Source: Sporodiniella umbellata
Lineage: Eukaryota; Mucoromycota; Mucoromycetes; Mucorales; Rhizopodaceae
Assembly: GCA_025677835.1 (NCBI GenBank)
Contig: JAIXMR010000059.1
Location: 92,942-156,941, forward strand
Reading direction: 5' to 3'
Length of the DNA stretch: 64,000 nucleotides
Part shown: positions 37,140 through 49,955 of the stretch, in pieces
How the letters are laid out: each line of letters opens with the position of its first letter
Position numbering within the stretch: position 1 is the first letter of the stretch
The notes under the pieces: model-generated
The model's database searches: none
Told to the model about the DNA's origin: nothing
What the model saw: only the letters and a program-made list of their open reading frames with translations
Made by a program: the position numbers and the translations under genes

Positions 37140-37285
37140 CATATATAGATATTATGTATACGTGTATATGTTTGTACGTTTTTTTATGTGTATGCGCATG
37201 TGTGTGTATGTGTGTAAGTGAGTGAATAAAAGAGAGTGCTGACTGGCGTAGATAGATATATGTATATATATATATATATGTGGGT
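37140..37285. repeat. TA/TG microsatellite region
   Basis: Alternating purine-pyrimidine DNA: mixed TA and TG repeats, with a TA run at about 37260-37279 and GT-rich repeats at 37195-37222, just beyond the stop codon of the Myb gene. Confidence 0.8.
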
Positions 37286-37296
37286 GTGCGAGTTGT

Positions 37297-37893
37297 TTAC
37301 AAATGATGAAAAGCAGAATATCGACGATACAGAGGCACTGAGTTGTCAGAAGGTAACGATCTATGCATACGATGTAATTTGGTGACTGACAGAGGAGGAG
37401 AGTATGAAGTTTCGTCGTTGTCATCATCAGACGATGACGCTTCACTGCTAACTTCGCTTACAGGTAGAGCAGAAAAGGACAACTTTGTCTGGTATATCAT
37501 AATGTCTTGATGCTGCGGTATAGAAGCGCTAGTATCTGTACTTGATTTGCGCGATTTTCGTACACCTTTTAAAGTTCTGTAGCGATTGAAACAGGTGGCA
37601 CGTTTACGATGTGGCAAAAGCTCGGATATCTGACCCCAGGTTAATCCTTGAGCAACGCCGTCTCTGATCACATTGTCCTCATATTCTGAGAAACGACTAC
37701 GAGATTTGCCCATATTGTGTTCTTCTGATTGAGAACAACATCTCTGAAGTAAAGGTGTGGATTTACTCCTAGTACGAAAGCTTCTTCCTGTTACTGAACT
37801 TGGCGTTGTTGTCACAGGATTCAACAAAGATGACACTTTATGTATAAGGCCATCAGTATTCTAGTACTAAAACAACAACTACTTACCATTCAT
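37297..37893 (-). CDS. small Myb/SANT-domain DNA-binding protein
   Basis: Exons 37893-37887 (7 nt, MN plus one base) and 37835-37297 encode 181 residues. A single Myb/SANT-like repeat is seen in SRFSEYEDNVIRDGVAQG, LTWGQISELLPHRKRATC and FNRYRTLKG, with the usual spaced aromatic residues. Basic Ser-rich flanks and an acidic Ser/Asp cluster (SSEASSSDDDNDE) follow. It is probably a transcription factor or chromatin protein; its target is unknown. The start is inferred: the seven-base first exon joins in frame only if the intron ends at ataaag. The ATG at 37713 would be the fallback start. Confidence 0.78.
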
Positions 37894-39721
37894 GTTGAGT
37901 ATTTCAAATTGTTGTTAAATACTATTTTAAGGCTTAAGAAAAAAAAAAGCAGAGAAAGCGTTTCAAATAGAAAGAAAGAAAGAAAACGCTAAAAACGGAC
38001 TGTTTAGTATTTATACTTGAAAATACAATAATCTGGAATAGGCAATAAAAAACAAAAAATTTCCCTTCAAAAAAAAAATAATCACAAGCCAATTGACAAT
38101 GGGCAGTATAGAAGGGGTAGCTGATGATTACATATAGAGTAAAAGTGGGGGTTTTTTTTTTTTTTTTTTTAGATACATGCTTCCTGTGCTCATTTACATA
38201 CACAATTAAGGACTAGACCATAACTACCTAATTGCCGCTCATTTCTTTTGTTCTTTCTTTACTTGCTCTATCTATTCGTGCCTCTTTTTTGCTTGTGAAA
38301 AACTCATCTCCGAATAATTGCAACGGAACACATTCCGTGTACAACAAAGCTCGTCTCAGCCTTTTATATGAACGTTATTTGGGTTGCCTTTTCTTTTTAA
38401 GACTTTTCGCTCCAAATTGTTGGCCTATGCTGCATATTGTTGCCAATGTATTTACATTTGTTACACAAGCCAATGCGTCCCTGTTTTTCTTTCTGTATGT
38501 ATTTTGTTCTTTTTCTTTAGCTCTATAGTTGACCACATTTTGTTTGCTTCAATTAAATCTAGCTTGCTATCATCACACAGCCTGATAAAAAAGGAGTTCG
38601 TTGTCAATAGTCTACTTTGGGTTGTCAACAGCAACCTATAGACGATGTAGGTATATATTTAGAAAATCGGATTTATAGCGAAACATATCAAACTATTAGA
38701 GTTTGTTTTCTTTTAACTTTGTTTGAAACCGAAATTACGTAAAAAAAAAAAAAAGAGTTGAAAAAATAGCCGATTGATGTAGAGTCCCTATCAGCCTATA
38801 ATAATTGTAACCAAATTCTACTCTTGAACAGTTTGTCCGTAATATTGCTTCACCTAATTAATACTAAATAAAAAAAAAGCTCTGTTTATGCACTTCCTAT
38901 TTCATCATTTCAGAAACTTTGCTCTTATTAATAAAAGCAAAACAAGCAGATGTTTCTGATCAAAATCATCTTAGTTGAAAAAAAAAAAAAAAAAAAACAA
39001 GGTGTGTGTTTGATTAACTGTTTGAGCCAACGCTGTGAGAGTAACATGTGTACATACCCTTGACTAAAGCAAATGCTCTTTTTATCTAACCACTTGGGAT
39101 ATTTATTGTTTTAATTATCAACAATGATAGTAGGCATAGGTTACATGACAAACTGTCTCTAAACCAGCGTTTTTATTTCTTAAAAAACTTGCCCACACAA
39201 TGTTGCAGTCAGTGACATACACTGCTTATTTCAATAGTAATAAGAATAAACAAAGATCCATATTTTAATGTGGGGCCCTTTGAGCTTGTATAAAATGAAG
39301 AAACCCGGATGGTTCCCAAGTTCCCTGAGCCTTTATATAATTACTGTATCGTGTAGTACAAGAATTTTCATTGTACAAATTAAACTTTTCTTTTAACTCT
39401 GAGATAAATTTTTCCCTTGAGAAAACAAATGACAACTAGAAGACGCACTTGCATTTCGTGTAACATGGATTTTATTCTCTATTGGATCTTGAACTAGGGG
39501 CACTTTATCCAAAGACTGTCAATCCTTTCTCCTTACGGGTAGACAACTTGTCGTATTTATATAAAGATTAAAATTATTATTCCAAAAAAGTATATTCCGT
39601 ATGCTTAAATGTTACGTTGTTCTATATACATAGTCTATAAACTATGTATATACATATACGGCAATATGTTTATGGCTATTTTTGTACACAAACATGCATG
39701 TACACATCTTTATTTACAATA
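37894..39721. other. intergenic spacer
   Basis: No gene recognised in 1.8 kb. Several A- and T-runs (38152-38170, 38742-38754, 38979-38997). An open frame on the + strand at 38232-38528 looks like chance. Confidence 0.5.
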
Positions 39722-40847
39722 TTATAATTTAGAATCTTTACGACCAGCAATGGCAGTAATAAGACCTAATATGTGGGGTTTTTTTTTTTTTTTTTTTTGA
39801 AGTTAGCTTTGCTCTACTAACATTTTTCCTTATTTATCTTACCGGAAGGGTCAGCTTGGGGGTGATAAACTGAAGTGTTTTTGCCTGCATTATTGATATT
39901 CAATTTGCTCATATCGACACCAACGTAATGCTTATTGGGCAATTTGTATGAAATCTCTGCTATTTGAGGATATTTTGCCAAAATCTGCTTTTGCATCAAG
40001 TAAAGAGTAGCTTGAACAGAAGCCGAATCGTCCTTTGCAAAAGTGTCGCATGTGATTTGCTTTACTACTTCATGAATCTTTTTATAATCAATTGACTTCA
40101 AAACATCTCCCGAGTGTGATGTGAATGTCCAGGTGGCATCTACGGAAGTAGAAAAGATACGATCCCAAGTCTCTGTCAGAACGGTGTACTGGTCTTTGTA
40201 AAAGCCATGGAAAGCAGAGCCAGTTGTCTTGAGAACCAACAAGTCCTTGAGTCCAGAGGTAACATGAATTTGGTTTCCTTGGCGGTAATGTTGAATAGAG
40301 GCAGTTTGAATATCATCACCATCTCGTAAAAAGGAGTGGTTATGGGGCTTTCCATCAACAATCATTCTTGTCCATTTGTGCTTGATGATATCAACAAATG
40401 CACCAGAGATATGGGCGTATTGTTTCAGTACATGTTGTGTAATCTCTTGACCAAATAGCTCAATATTGTCTACATTGGGGCTTTTTTGAGCTACTACATT
40501 GACAGTGTTTTTGCAGGTATCTAAAAAAAAAAAAAAAAAAAAAAACAGATAACGTAAACACATACACCTCAACCTTGTATACCTATGTGTTGAATTACCT
40601 GTAGTAACAACACAAGAGTTATCGCCTTTAGTGTATGAAGCCTCAATATCCCCTTCTAACATCAATCTCACCTGTTTTGTTTAAAACCATCAATCTTTTT
40701 AACGTTTTTTTTTTCTATATAAAGACATATACTTACAGTGAGTTCTGTACAATACTGTACATCCCCATCCTTGTAGACTTTCATTACACGAACCAGGTCT
40801 TTACCGTATCGTGCATGCTTTAAATAAACGTTTGAGTCTCCTGCCAT
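39722..40847 (-). CDS. UOX: urate oxidase (uricase), peroxisomal
   Basis: Exons 40847-40737, 40671-40599, 40520-39843 and 39765-39722 encode 301 residues, the standard fungal length. Uricase oxidises urate to 5-hydroxyisourate in peroxisomes. Visible family sites are the N-terminal YLKHARYGK (catalytic Lys region), the YTKGDNSCVVTTDT stretch (catalytic Thr region) and the signature LPNKHYVGVDMSKL with the active-site His. The last intron (39842-39766) starts at a GTAAG inside the codons for PSG, and the last exon encodes LITAIAGRKDSKL. The protein therefore ends in SKL, a peroxisomal targeting signal. Reading through that donor would give an unrelated tail without SKL. Confidence 0.95.
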
Positions 40848-41124
40848 TTTGATTGCTATGTCTGGATAAAAAGAAATTAGAGTGAAAAATATTTTTCTTA
40901 TATATTCACATCAATTAAAGCAAAATACCAATTCATTCCCCGTTTAAATATAAAGAGTATATTCAATACACTCAGTATTTTTTGTTGTTTATACACCAAT
41001 AAAAAAATGGCATGATTTACTTTATTAAAATTTGACACCGATAGCAACAGTGGCATGAAATATCGCTTGAATTTTTTTTTCCTTTTTTTTTTTTTTTTTT
41101 TTTTTAAATTCCATTAGAGCCGTT

Positions 41125-43803
41125 TCAATTGTGAGAAAGAGTGGATTGTGCTTGAGAAGAAGTTTCGGCCCTCATAATTTCCCTCAGGGCCATGGTTGCA
41201 TATTGACTGGTTCCGAGGGTGAATTCAACTTTCAAAGCCAAGAATTGACCATCTGATACCACTGGGATTAGTACTATATTCACTTTAGCCTTACTAACTT
41301 ACTTTGTACGCCAGTAGGCTCAGGCAGGTCATGAAGTCTGTCTACATCTGTGTTACATAGCTTTTCAATGGGATCGTTATAACGTATAAACGACCTAAAG
41401 AGTACGTATATTTAATATACCATCTGTTTTCATTGCAATTTTTTTTTTTTTTACCAATTCATTTGTTCAGGCTTTACAAGAATTGAGCGATAGTCGCCTT
41501 TTAAGCCCCTAGTTTATCAAAGCATGTTTCAGTATTACTGTAATATACAGAAACCGAGCTTACTCAAAATGTTTGTCTTTAGCTTGCATAGAGATACCAT
41601 CTTCGGCTATAGGCAATGAGTACATGTTTTATAAAATCCAAAAAAATCTTTAAATAGTTACCAAGAACTCTTTCATATATAGACTTCATTTCGTTTTCGG
41701 GGTAAACCGATTGTGTACCTGGCAAAGGATAAACAACATCGTCTATTGTGTAATCATTGACGTCCTGTTCAGTCAATACTTTGGGTACCTTGCGCTAAAA
41801 AAATAGGGGGGATTCTTTAGTACTGTTTACAACATTTTCTCACAATATGTACATCAGAAAAGTCACGTCTTCCAGAGTGGTCATTGGCCCGCTTTGTACT
41901 CTTTTCTGGTTTTGATGCATTCTTCTTTTTTTCAACGAGAACAATATCGCCTACTAAAGGTTTTTCACATCCATATAGCTTGGAACGTTCCGAAACTACA
42001 CGATTCCAAACATAGGATTGGTACGCATGAGGGTAAAGCGAAAGCATATTTTTAGGCAACTATGTGTGTGTGTGTATGTGTTTAGTGTTTTTTTTTTTTT
42101 TTTTGAAAAAAGTGGTTATATATCTAGAATAAAGCTTACACTTTTGATAGCACACTCATGATTCTCTGGTCTTCTTGCATAAGAAGAAAGAAGCTTGCGT
42201 TCAGCAAATGCTCTTTTGGGCATAATGGCAAGAGTAGCTTCCGCATCCTTGGTATCTTTCCAGAGCTTCCTTGCCTCACCAAACGCTTCTCCATCTAAAG
42301 CCAACATTAATCATTTTTTGCTTTAAATTGACACGACTTTCGCTTACCACCATCTCTTGGGTAAAGAATCAAATTGGACGCCTGCTCATACTTTCTTTTC
42401 ATTATTTCACGACCAACAGTGTGCGTCATGACAGAACTTGTGCCAAATCTCTGCATACCAAAATAGTTTAAAAACCCATTGTCTCTTAGAGATTCCAATG
42501 AAGCTTGTAAACCGGCTTCACTAATATTTTTGACATCTCTTATATATATATACATATATTAATAGCCATCCTGCTAATTTTTCGTGTGTGTATGTATTTA
42601 CCTAAGAACTATAGTAAAGTGATTCCCTCCAAGGTCTCCAAGTGTCAAACCATCCTTGACGAACCTAGAACATATTACTGAGTATGTCTTGTTTATAATA
42701 TTACGAATAATTACGTGTAGTTGCCAATGTAGATACCACTCTTCATTAGATCGTCTTTGGCGGCCAAAAGGCGGCCAGGCTTAATTTTTTTTAACGACAA
42801 AACTTGTGTTGTAATAGCTCTAGCATCTTTTGTCCCGGCATACCCAAAGAATTTTGCAGGAATACTTCAAAAAAAAAAAAAAAGAAAGGAAGGGAGAAGT
42901 TTAACAATTAAATAACACTACTTTTGCTGTTTTTTTCTTTATACATACCCCGATTTGCTTGCAATGATGTTGATAGCATTCATGGTATCAACCCCGGATT
43001 TATTCATGTGGACCTGCAGATAGTCACCACCCAATGCATCAAAGTCTACAAACTCTATTTTTTTTTTTTTAATAAAAAGGCAGCCGCTGTAAGCCTATTG
43101 AACTTTCTGTTTTGTTTTCGCTTTTTCCTTACCATTATGAAATTCAGTAGCGGTAGGCCATTTAATGGTGATTTTTCCATCTTTGGCTCGAGTATGTAGT
43201 TTTTCTTCCATATTGTTTTCTATAAGGCGATAAAATTTTACACGTTGCTCTTTATCAGCCTAAGAAAAAAAATTTCAATAACTAATAATATACATATACT
43301 TGTATATCCATTGTTTACCTCTACAAAAAGACTGGAGTCATCTTTGGGTTTGTTTAAGAAGTGACGGAATTCAGTCGCAAAGTCTTTGCCCATCACTTCT
43401 GTCATACGTCTGTCAAACTCTCCCACCTCGAGAACCTCTAACTCGTGACCTTTAGTTCTTGTGTTGGGGCCTTCTAAGGAGGTGACACGAATGATATTGC
43501 GATCCATATCCACTTCATTGACAAGAAAGTCTTCTCCTCTATATTCGGTAAAAAAAAAAGTTTTAGAAAATAAGATTCTCAGTTTATTTTTTATTTTTTA
43601 TTTTTTTTTTACCTGTATTTGAGAATGCTGTGGAAGCCCTGAAGAGTGGGGTTGACGAATGCAGCGATACCAGCTGCTTCTTCATTAATAACTACATGCT
43701 GGTCTAAGCAGAATCTTTTGGAATCGCCTGTTTCTTCGTAATCGAGCGAACGCTTAGTTCCTTGTGTCTGATCGTCAGTAGATCTTGAAAGAAAGTTCCC
43801 CAT
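41125..43803 (-). CDS. PUS7: TruD-family pseudouridine synthase Pus7
   Basis: Fourteen exons (43803-43613, 43538-43319, 43259-43133, 43054-42949, 42864-42715, 42664-42602, 42538-42348, 42294-42140, 42059-41844, 41794-41662, 41606-41564, 41508-41455, 41394-41303, 41252-41125) encode 622 residues. Pus7 isomerises uridine to pseudouridine in tRNA, U2 snRNA, 5S rRNA and mRNA. Family blocks are YRGEDFLVNEV, HMNKSGVDTMNAINI, the catalytic motif FGYAGTKDARAITTQ (Asp), GGNHFTIVLR, GFLNYFGMQRFGT, and LSLYPHAYQSYVWN. The C-terminus retains the family's KGDYRSILVKP and FLALKVEFTLGTSQYATMALRE. A TruD insertion domain lies between. Introns are 42-81 nt, and intron 8 contains a GT repeat. Intron 6 ends in TAAG after a TA repeat. 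Confidence 0.96.
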
Positions 43804-45586
43804 CAATAAACTTTTTTTTAATAACTAAAAGAGAGAGAGAAGGAAATTTTGGCCTATAATCAATCAAATATCAAAGGCCGCATAAAAAAAATCAAAATCC
43901 CAAATCATTTATTTCGGAGAGAAACAAACAAAAGGTTTCAAGCAATAAACACTCTGTTTCCTTTCTTGAATTGGAAAAGTATACTTGGAACACTCTAGCT
44001 GTTCAGTATCTATGAGTAAATACTTTCAAAGTAAATAAACTGTCAATATTCGACGTAAGCTAAGCCACTTGAATAACAAATGTATATAAACATAGTTTAT
44101 CATTCTGAAGGCAAAGGCTTCATTTACCTTCGTTTCTGCATGTTCTCTGAAACGATAAAATACGACACTCAATATACAAACAAAAAATGATAAAGAGATT
44201 TGAGTCTGTGAAAATAATTCTTTCCGAGTAAGAATATGGGGATACCAGTATGACCTTTAAAAAAAAAAGGGTGGGGAAATCGCTTCTCTAAAAATTACCA
44301 TTTATAGCAGTGTATAAATAGGAACCAAAGACTGTAAAACGACAGTCAAGTCTCTGATGCTTGCTTTTTGTTATAATCTAACCAAACATATATATTAGTT
44401 GCTGTCTAGTGACCGAAAAAATACATAAAACCAAAGGTTTTGTTTCCATAAAAAAATTCCATGCTGAAAAGTATCACAAGTATTCAGCTTCAAGAATTTA
44501 TTTCGTTGAAAAAGCTTACTGACACTACCCATCTTTTATTTTTCTTGTGTTTGCAAAAGGTTTCTTACAAAGCATAAAGGGGAAAAAAAACCATACAGTT
44601 GAAACTGGAGATGAACATTTTATTGAGGTCATGGTATGATCCAAACAGCAATAAAAAAACTCAAAAGTTCATTTTAATATTAACTTTTGGTTACAACATG
44701 TCGTAACAATTGCTTATTTCAACTTCTAAACTACATACAGTCGTAAATTACCTTTATCAGCCCAAAAAACAACACTTTAAATTTTAAAATAAAAGTCATC
44801 TGTTTGACTTTTGGGCTTTTTTTTTTTTTTTTTAAAAAAAAAAGAAAGGTCCCTTGGAGGCTCACCATAAAAAGTGTATTGCTGCGTGTTCAAAAACATG
44901 GTTTTTTTTTACAAAAAAAAAGCTGTTTGAGAATGCAAGACTATAATAGTTATTTACACATTTCCATTTAAAAGAAAGATCTTAAAGTAACTGTACTACA
45001 TCAGCAGCCATGCAACTTGATACTTAAGGGTTATATATTCTACATGAAAGTAAAGCTGTGTAGTTTTACTGCTAGTTGAAATGTTGATCAATTAGCACTC
45101 AAGTTCTAAAATAACAAAATACAGCTGACAGAGTTAATTTCTATGTTTTCTTTTTGGCTTGCTTTATGCACTAGTTTTTCCACATTACGTATTTGTATCT
45201 TAAAGTTCCAACTTTGAATTTACGTATAAAGTAATCGCTTACCTCTGTATTTATCTTGTACAACTAGTCTGAATCCTGAATAACGCTTTCGCGATCAGCT
45301 ATGTATAGCTGTTAAAGTATTCTTTCTAACTATACGAATATGTGTTTCTAATTTACTTTAACTAAACGACTTGGGTATATCTTACCATTGTCACACAAAC
45401 CGTGATTGATTAGATTCGTTAGTTGAATATTTACCAAATATATAATTATAAACAGTATTGTTAACCTAAGCTTTTGTAGTTCTGGAACTTCTTTTGTACG
45501 GATCTAAATTAAGCAGACAAGCACTAGAGTAATGCAATTTTCCACTTTATAGAATATTCCATTAGCATAGACACGTCAAATAAATC

Positions 45587-45623
<37 letters not shown>

Positions 45624-46478
45624 AGAGACTTGTTTTATTACAGGCTTTCTTCTTTTCTTCCATACTTCAAGCAACCGAACTAAACTTTATAAAGTTGTGC
45701 TAGGTTGGGTGAAAGCAGGCAAGAGTAAGTTTACACTTAAAGCCATTAGTGGCTAAAGAGTACAGGATAACATTTAGTTCTATGAGGGCTTCAATATATC
45801 AATATTGAAACAAGTCTTTTTCGATTTTAAAATGGATGATGCCTGTCACTTTGATAAAGCCAGATGATTTATAACGAAAGAATTAAGTGTGTTGGCTTCT
45901 TTGAAAGCCCCCTTTTTTTTTTTTTTTTTTTTTTGCAAGAAAAAAAATTGAGATATTGTATGGAGGAAGTTTTAATCGCAAAGGAAAGTTTGAAATCCAA
46001 TTGTCATAATTGCGGACAAGTCAATAATTATAGATACTATTGTGATATGGGTGTTGCCTTTATTATTTCATTTTTTGCAATAGATTTACAAACAGTAAAT
46101 GGCTTTGATTTTGCCTTGGGAATACTTTAAGACAATATAAGCATACTCATTCTAAAGTAGATAGCATTTACGGTCTTTTACTTTAAAACTGGTGTGCTTT
46201 TTTTTTTCTTGCTTTTTGTTTTTTCTAACAAACTATCCGAGCGTTAGCAGCACAATGACCTATACATGAGCAGTGAGTGATAAATATCCTTGATTGATTT
46301 TGTTTGAAACAAAACGTCCGAGTAACAGTTCTAAAAAAAAAAAAAAAACCTCATTGTCTACTCAACAAGCATGTAAAATTAATTCTTTACTTGTTTGTTT
46401 TACTTTTCCTTTTTTCTTTTTTCAATAATAAAAAAACACTTTTTTGGAAAAGATAGATATTTTAAAAAGAAAAAAAGA
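43804..46478. other. gene-poor 2.7-kb spacer
   Basis: No gene recognised. It separates two divergent starts, and holds a T17A10 palindrome (44817-44843), a 33-A run (45588-45620) and other A/T tracts. An open frame at 45864-46130 starts in a T-run and matches nothing I know. Confidence 0.55.
45588..45620. repeat. poly-A tract (33 nt)
   Basis: Uninterrupted A-run in non-coding DNA; length may be imprecise. Confidence 0.85.
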
Positions 46479-47530
46479 ATGAATTATTTAATTGAGGTAA
46501 AGAAAAGCAAAGAAGAATAAGAAATAATCGATATCATTGAATGTATCTATTATAGTATACGAAAGTTGGTAGTCATAAAAAAAAAAAGGTTACAAGAATA
46601 TTTATATAGCCAAATTTCGTTTTAGGACAATAAAACCATCTGTAAAGGACCCAAAAACTTATGCCCACGCCCAGATCGAGTGATTCAAGTAAAAAGAAAA
46701 TGAATATACAGCTTATTGGTTTTTTTTTAATAAATAATTATAGAATGGAGAGTTAAGATTTGGTACGGAAGGTGATCAACCAAAAGGCGTCACTTGGATT
46801 CATTGGTAAATGAACAGGACATTATATAGATGTATTGATGTTCTCTTTCTTTACAGGACCTGTTGTACGGACAAATTATTTGAAAGTATGCACAAAACTT
46901 TGTCTAACCCTAAAGAGATTCGTGGATGGAACGATCTTCGAGATGAGGACAAAGAGCGTATTCAAAAAGAATGGGATACGGGTCGAATTTTTGATAACGA
47001 GAATCCCACGTTAGCTCCAAATAAAGATGCAATGTAAGCAGCTCATTATTACTGAATAGCCCTGACAACATTGAATATCAAATAGGCAAGAAAAAAGCTC
47101 AAAAGCAGAAAACGATCCTAATAATAAGTATGGAACCTTCATTATATATATATATATATATCTTTTTTTTTTTTTTTTTTTTTTTTTACAAAAAAATATT
47201 TAACATTTGTTTCATTGTATGGAAAAAAGAATCGAAGAGAACCCACAAGAGAAAGGTCCTCAGATTGTTAAGAAATCTAATGAGCAAACCAAAAAGAAGC
47301 CCTTGGACAATAAAGAAGCTATGAAGGAAGAAACGCCCAAGCCAAGAGGGTCCAAGACGGAGCGAGCAAAAACAAATGAAAAGGAAGCTAGCAAAACGAC
47401 GTAAGTAGTCGTCAGCTTTTTCGAATACTAATCAATATGCAGTAAAAAGAGAACAGCCTCTGACGCGAGTATTGAGGAGTAAGATAATTCACTATTTCTT
47501 TAGAATGAAAGTTAAACCTTTAAATCATTT

Positions 47531-47570
<40 letters not shown>

Positions 47571-48166
47571 AGAGAAGACTATGGAAAATCCTCAAGAGTA
47601 AGAAAAACAACACCCAATCCACGGTCTTTAGCCAGCATCAAGGCAGGAAAAGGAATTCGAAGGTAAGACACAGTTATCAGTTAAATTCTAATTTATTCTT
47701 CAAGTTCTTATACGCGTGGATCTCGTAGTAAATACCAATCCCCTCCCAGACAAAGACCTACAGCATTTGTTCCCAGAAAAAGGCCTATCAATGTAGACGA
47801 AGAAGAAGAAGAAGAAGAAGAAGAAGAGGACTATAAAAACACGTAATGCGTTATAGAGAGTGGTGTATAATAACCCGCTTTTGCTTTGAATAGTTACAAA
47901 CCCACCCAAAAAAATAATACAAGAAATGTTCCATTCAATGCATCCAGAAAGCGTACTTTGGATATCGACGATCAAGAAGAAGAAGAAGAAAGTAACGATG
48001 ACAGGTGAGGCATGAAGCAATCTGGAATGCTCCTTTTTCTCTTTTGTTAAAAAAAAAAAAAAATTGGTTAATAAGCAATGACCGAATCATTGTTAGAAAT
48101 ATAAGCTTAAAGAAGCGATCCACTTCTCAAAAGACAGTTAGATACAAGAGATTCAGACAAAGCTAA
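46479..48166 (+). CDS. PARP-type zinc-finger protein without a PARP catalytic domain
   Basis: Twelve short exons (46479-46496, 46556-46564, 46626-46688, 46744-46805, 46857-47033, 47086-47127, 47230-47400, 47443-47478, 47573-47662, 47705-47842, 47894-48004, 48097-48166) sum to 328 residues. The N-terminus resembles a PARP-type zinc finger: YTKDNKTICKGPKNLC, then NGELRFGT, then WIHWTCCTDKLF (candidate Cys-Cys-His-Cys ligands). The rest is highly basic and acidic low-complexity sequence with Lys-rich blocks, an Arg-rich segment and Glu runs encoded by GAA repeats (about 47798-47829). There is no ADP-ribosyltransferase domain. Such proteins (for example S. pombe Hpz1) bind DNA breaks or chromatin; the role here is inferred. 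The 9-nt second exon uses a GTTGGT donor and is the weakest part of the model. Confidence 0.74.
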
Positions 48167-48347
48167 ACGTTTGCCTTTCAATTGAATAACGCCTGTTTAC
48201 AAGAAGAATAAAGTTTTTTTTTTTTTTTTTTTGAGGGGGGGTATCATCATTGATTTCAAATGGGTTGTATTTATTTAATTTGAGAGGATTTTGTTTCAAG
48301 CAGACACTATGTACAGTGAGAGAGTGGGATCTATTTTTATTGTTTAT

Positions 48348-49955
48348 TTATTGTGATTGTTCTTCAGCTCGTAGCTCAACATTTGTGTCTTCTAGTACTC
48401 CGTATACATTACTCGGGTGTGTGTTGATCTCTGGTATAAAGTTGTTTTCAGAGTAAGAAAAAGAGTGTCTTGATCGACGGATAAGAGAATGTTTCAAAAA
48501 CTAATAGAAATAATAAAGTTAAAATTTCTTTGTCTTGATCCCTCCAAAAAAAAAAAAAAAATGGTGATAATTACTGCTCCAGTAGCTCCTAAATGACCCT
48601 CATGCCTTAAAAAGAGAGCTTTCATCTCGCCATTGGACCAAAAGTTGATGGCATAAGAAAGTGTGTTCATTGTGATAGGATGTCCTCGAATAAAGCAGCC
48701 ACCAAAGTAAATTCGGGTCAGGTTATGTTGCTTCGCGTTGAGGTATGCTATTTGACCTATATTGTTACTGACCATGAATAATAGGCTTTTGGCAATGTCT
48801 TGTTCTTGAAAGTCAGCCTGTGATTGTCTGATGCCTTTTTTGAACACTTTACCAAAGCTACTGGCTATCCGTGTAGACTTTAGCCCAAGCTTTGTATAGT
48901 CTGAGCCGTAGATGTCTCCTACTAAAAGGTCGATGTTTCTATTATCCCCTGTTTTCGATATTTCCAACATGTCTAATAGCTCATAGAGTTAACTTTCATT
49001 GTGCGACTATAACAGTTTGCCTTTTTCTGTAGTGTTGGAATATCTTTTTACCATCAAAGGATGTAGTACTTGTCAATAATGACATCAACCCCCATAAAGT
49101 GCCACCTCCAAGCTATTTAAAATCAGTTTAATCACAGCCTTTCTTGTTTTTGTTTTTTTGTACTCACTGATGTTCCACTAATCCTTTGAAATTCATCGGG
49201 CCCTGTCACTTTCAGGATACTTACACCTGAACCGATATTGACCAACTGGGTAGACTTGTTAACAGGGTGAATCTATGTAATACACTATTTACCATGTAGG
49301 GATAAATATCATTTGTCTTTGCCTCGAAGCGCATTGGATCCACTTCTTGTTCGTTGTAGGTAAATACTTCATAAGGTATTTCTGTAATAAAAAAATTCAG
49401 GCCTATATAACATGGATAGAGTGAACAAAAGTTCAAAAAAGAATTTTTTTTATATCTTTCTGACCTGTGATAAGACAATCCATTTCATCTTCTTTTTGAA
49501 TAGCTACTCCTGGCAGTTTTTCCTTCAAATTTTCATAAAACAGATGAGCCCCTCCTCCAGTTGCTTTTAATACAAGTCGGTTGTTTTGACGTAATTCGGG
49601 TGTGGCATCGGCCATCAAGGCCGCGATATAATCAATACATTCGTCCACTTTTTCAGTTTCAAATTTCTTAAAGTGAAGTCGACCTCCTTTACTGTTGGCT
49701 CCAGAAGTGAAATAAACTATTTTAGCAAGAGAGCCACCAATCTATATTACGCACGGTTGTTTTTTTTTTTTTTTAAGGGAAAAAGGGGAAAAAAAAAAAA
49801 AATTGAGGGAGTGTTAAAACAAAACTTACATCAACAGCTACATGAGCTACATGTTCGGTTTGGTTAGGCAAAACAATATCTCTGGTTTCATGAGCAGCAA
49901 ATAAAGCTTCAGAAACAGAAGCACCATCGAGATTCATTATCGAGGCCTTATTCAT
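48348..49955 (-). CDS. CAB1: pantothenate kinase (eukaryotic type II)
   Basis: Exons 49955-49830, 49741-49465, 49402-49293, 49245-49168, 49112-49052, 48972-48575 and 48500-48348 encode 400 residues. It phosphorylates pantothenate with ATP, the first step of CoA synthesis. Family blocks are DIGGSLAKIVYF (phosphate loop), LKATGGGAHLF, CLITGLNFFITEIPYEVFTY, MLVNIGSGVSILKV, GTSLGGGTLWGLMSLL, LLVGDIYGSDY and EGHLGATGAFLKHSL. The last exon is needed to restore the GATGAF-L motif. The short tail ends in an acidic, Gln-rich stretch. Divergent from nothing close; the small coiled-coil gene upstream lies on the same strand. Confidence 0.95.

Larger units (their letters stand above)
34859..37296. other. 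gene-poor 2.4-kb spacer
   Basis: No gene recognised on either strand. It is full of A/T tracts, including a T10A11 block at 36034-36054, a 28-A run at 36684-36711, G-runs near 35091, an ATT repeat near 35278 and TA/GT-rich microsatellite DNA at 37140-37285. Confidence 0.55.

Noticed and set aside
38232..38528. 98-codon + strand frame with hydrophobic stretches
   Set aside because: Phe/Leu-rich translation typical of T-rich spacer DNA; no start context, domain or splice partner recognised.
45864..46130. Frame containing a Cys-rich piece (NCHNCGQVNNYRYYCD)
   Set aside because: It runs through a T-tract, has no conserved neighbours and no second half for a zinc-binding domain; judged chance.
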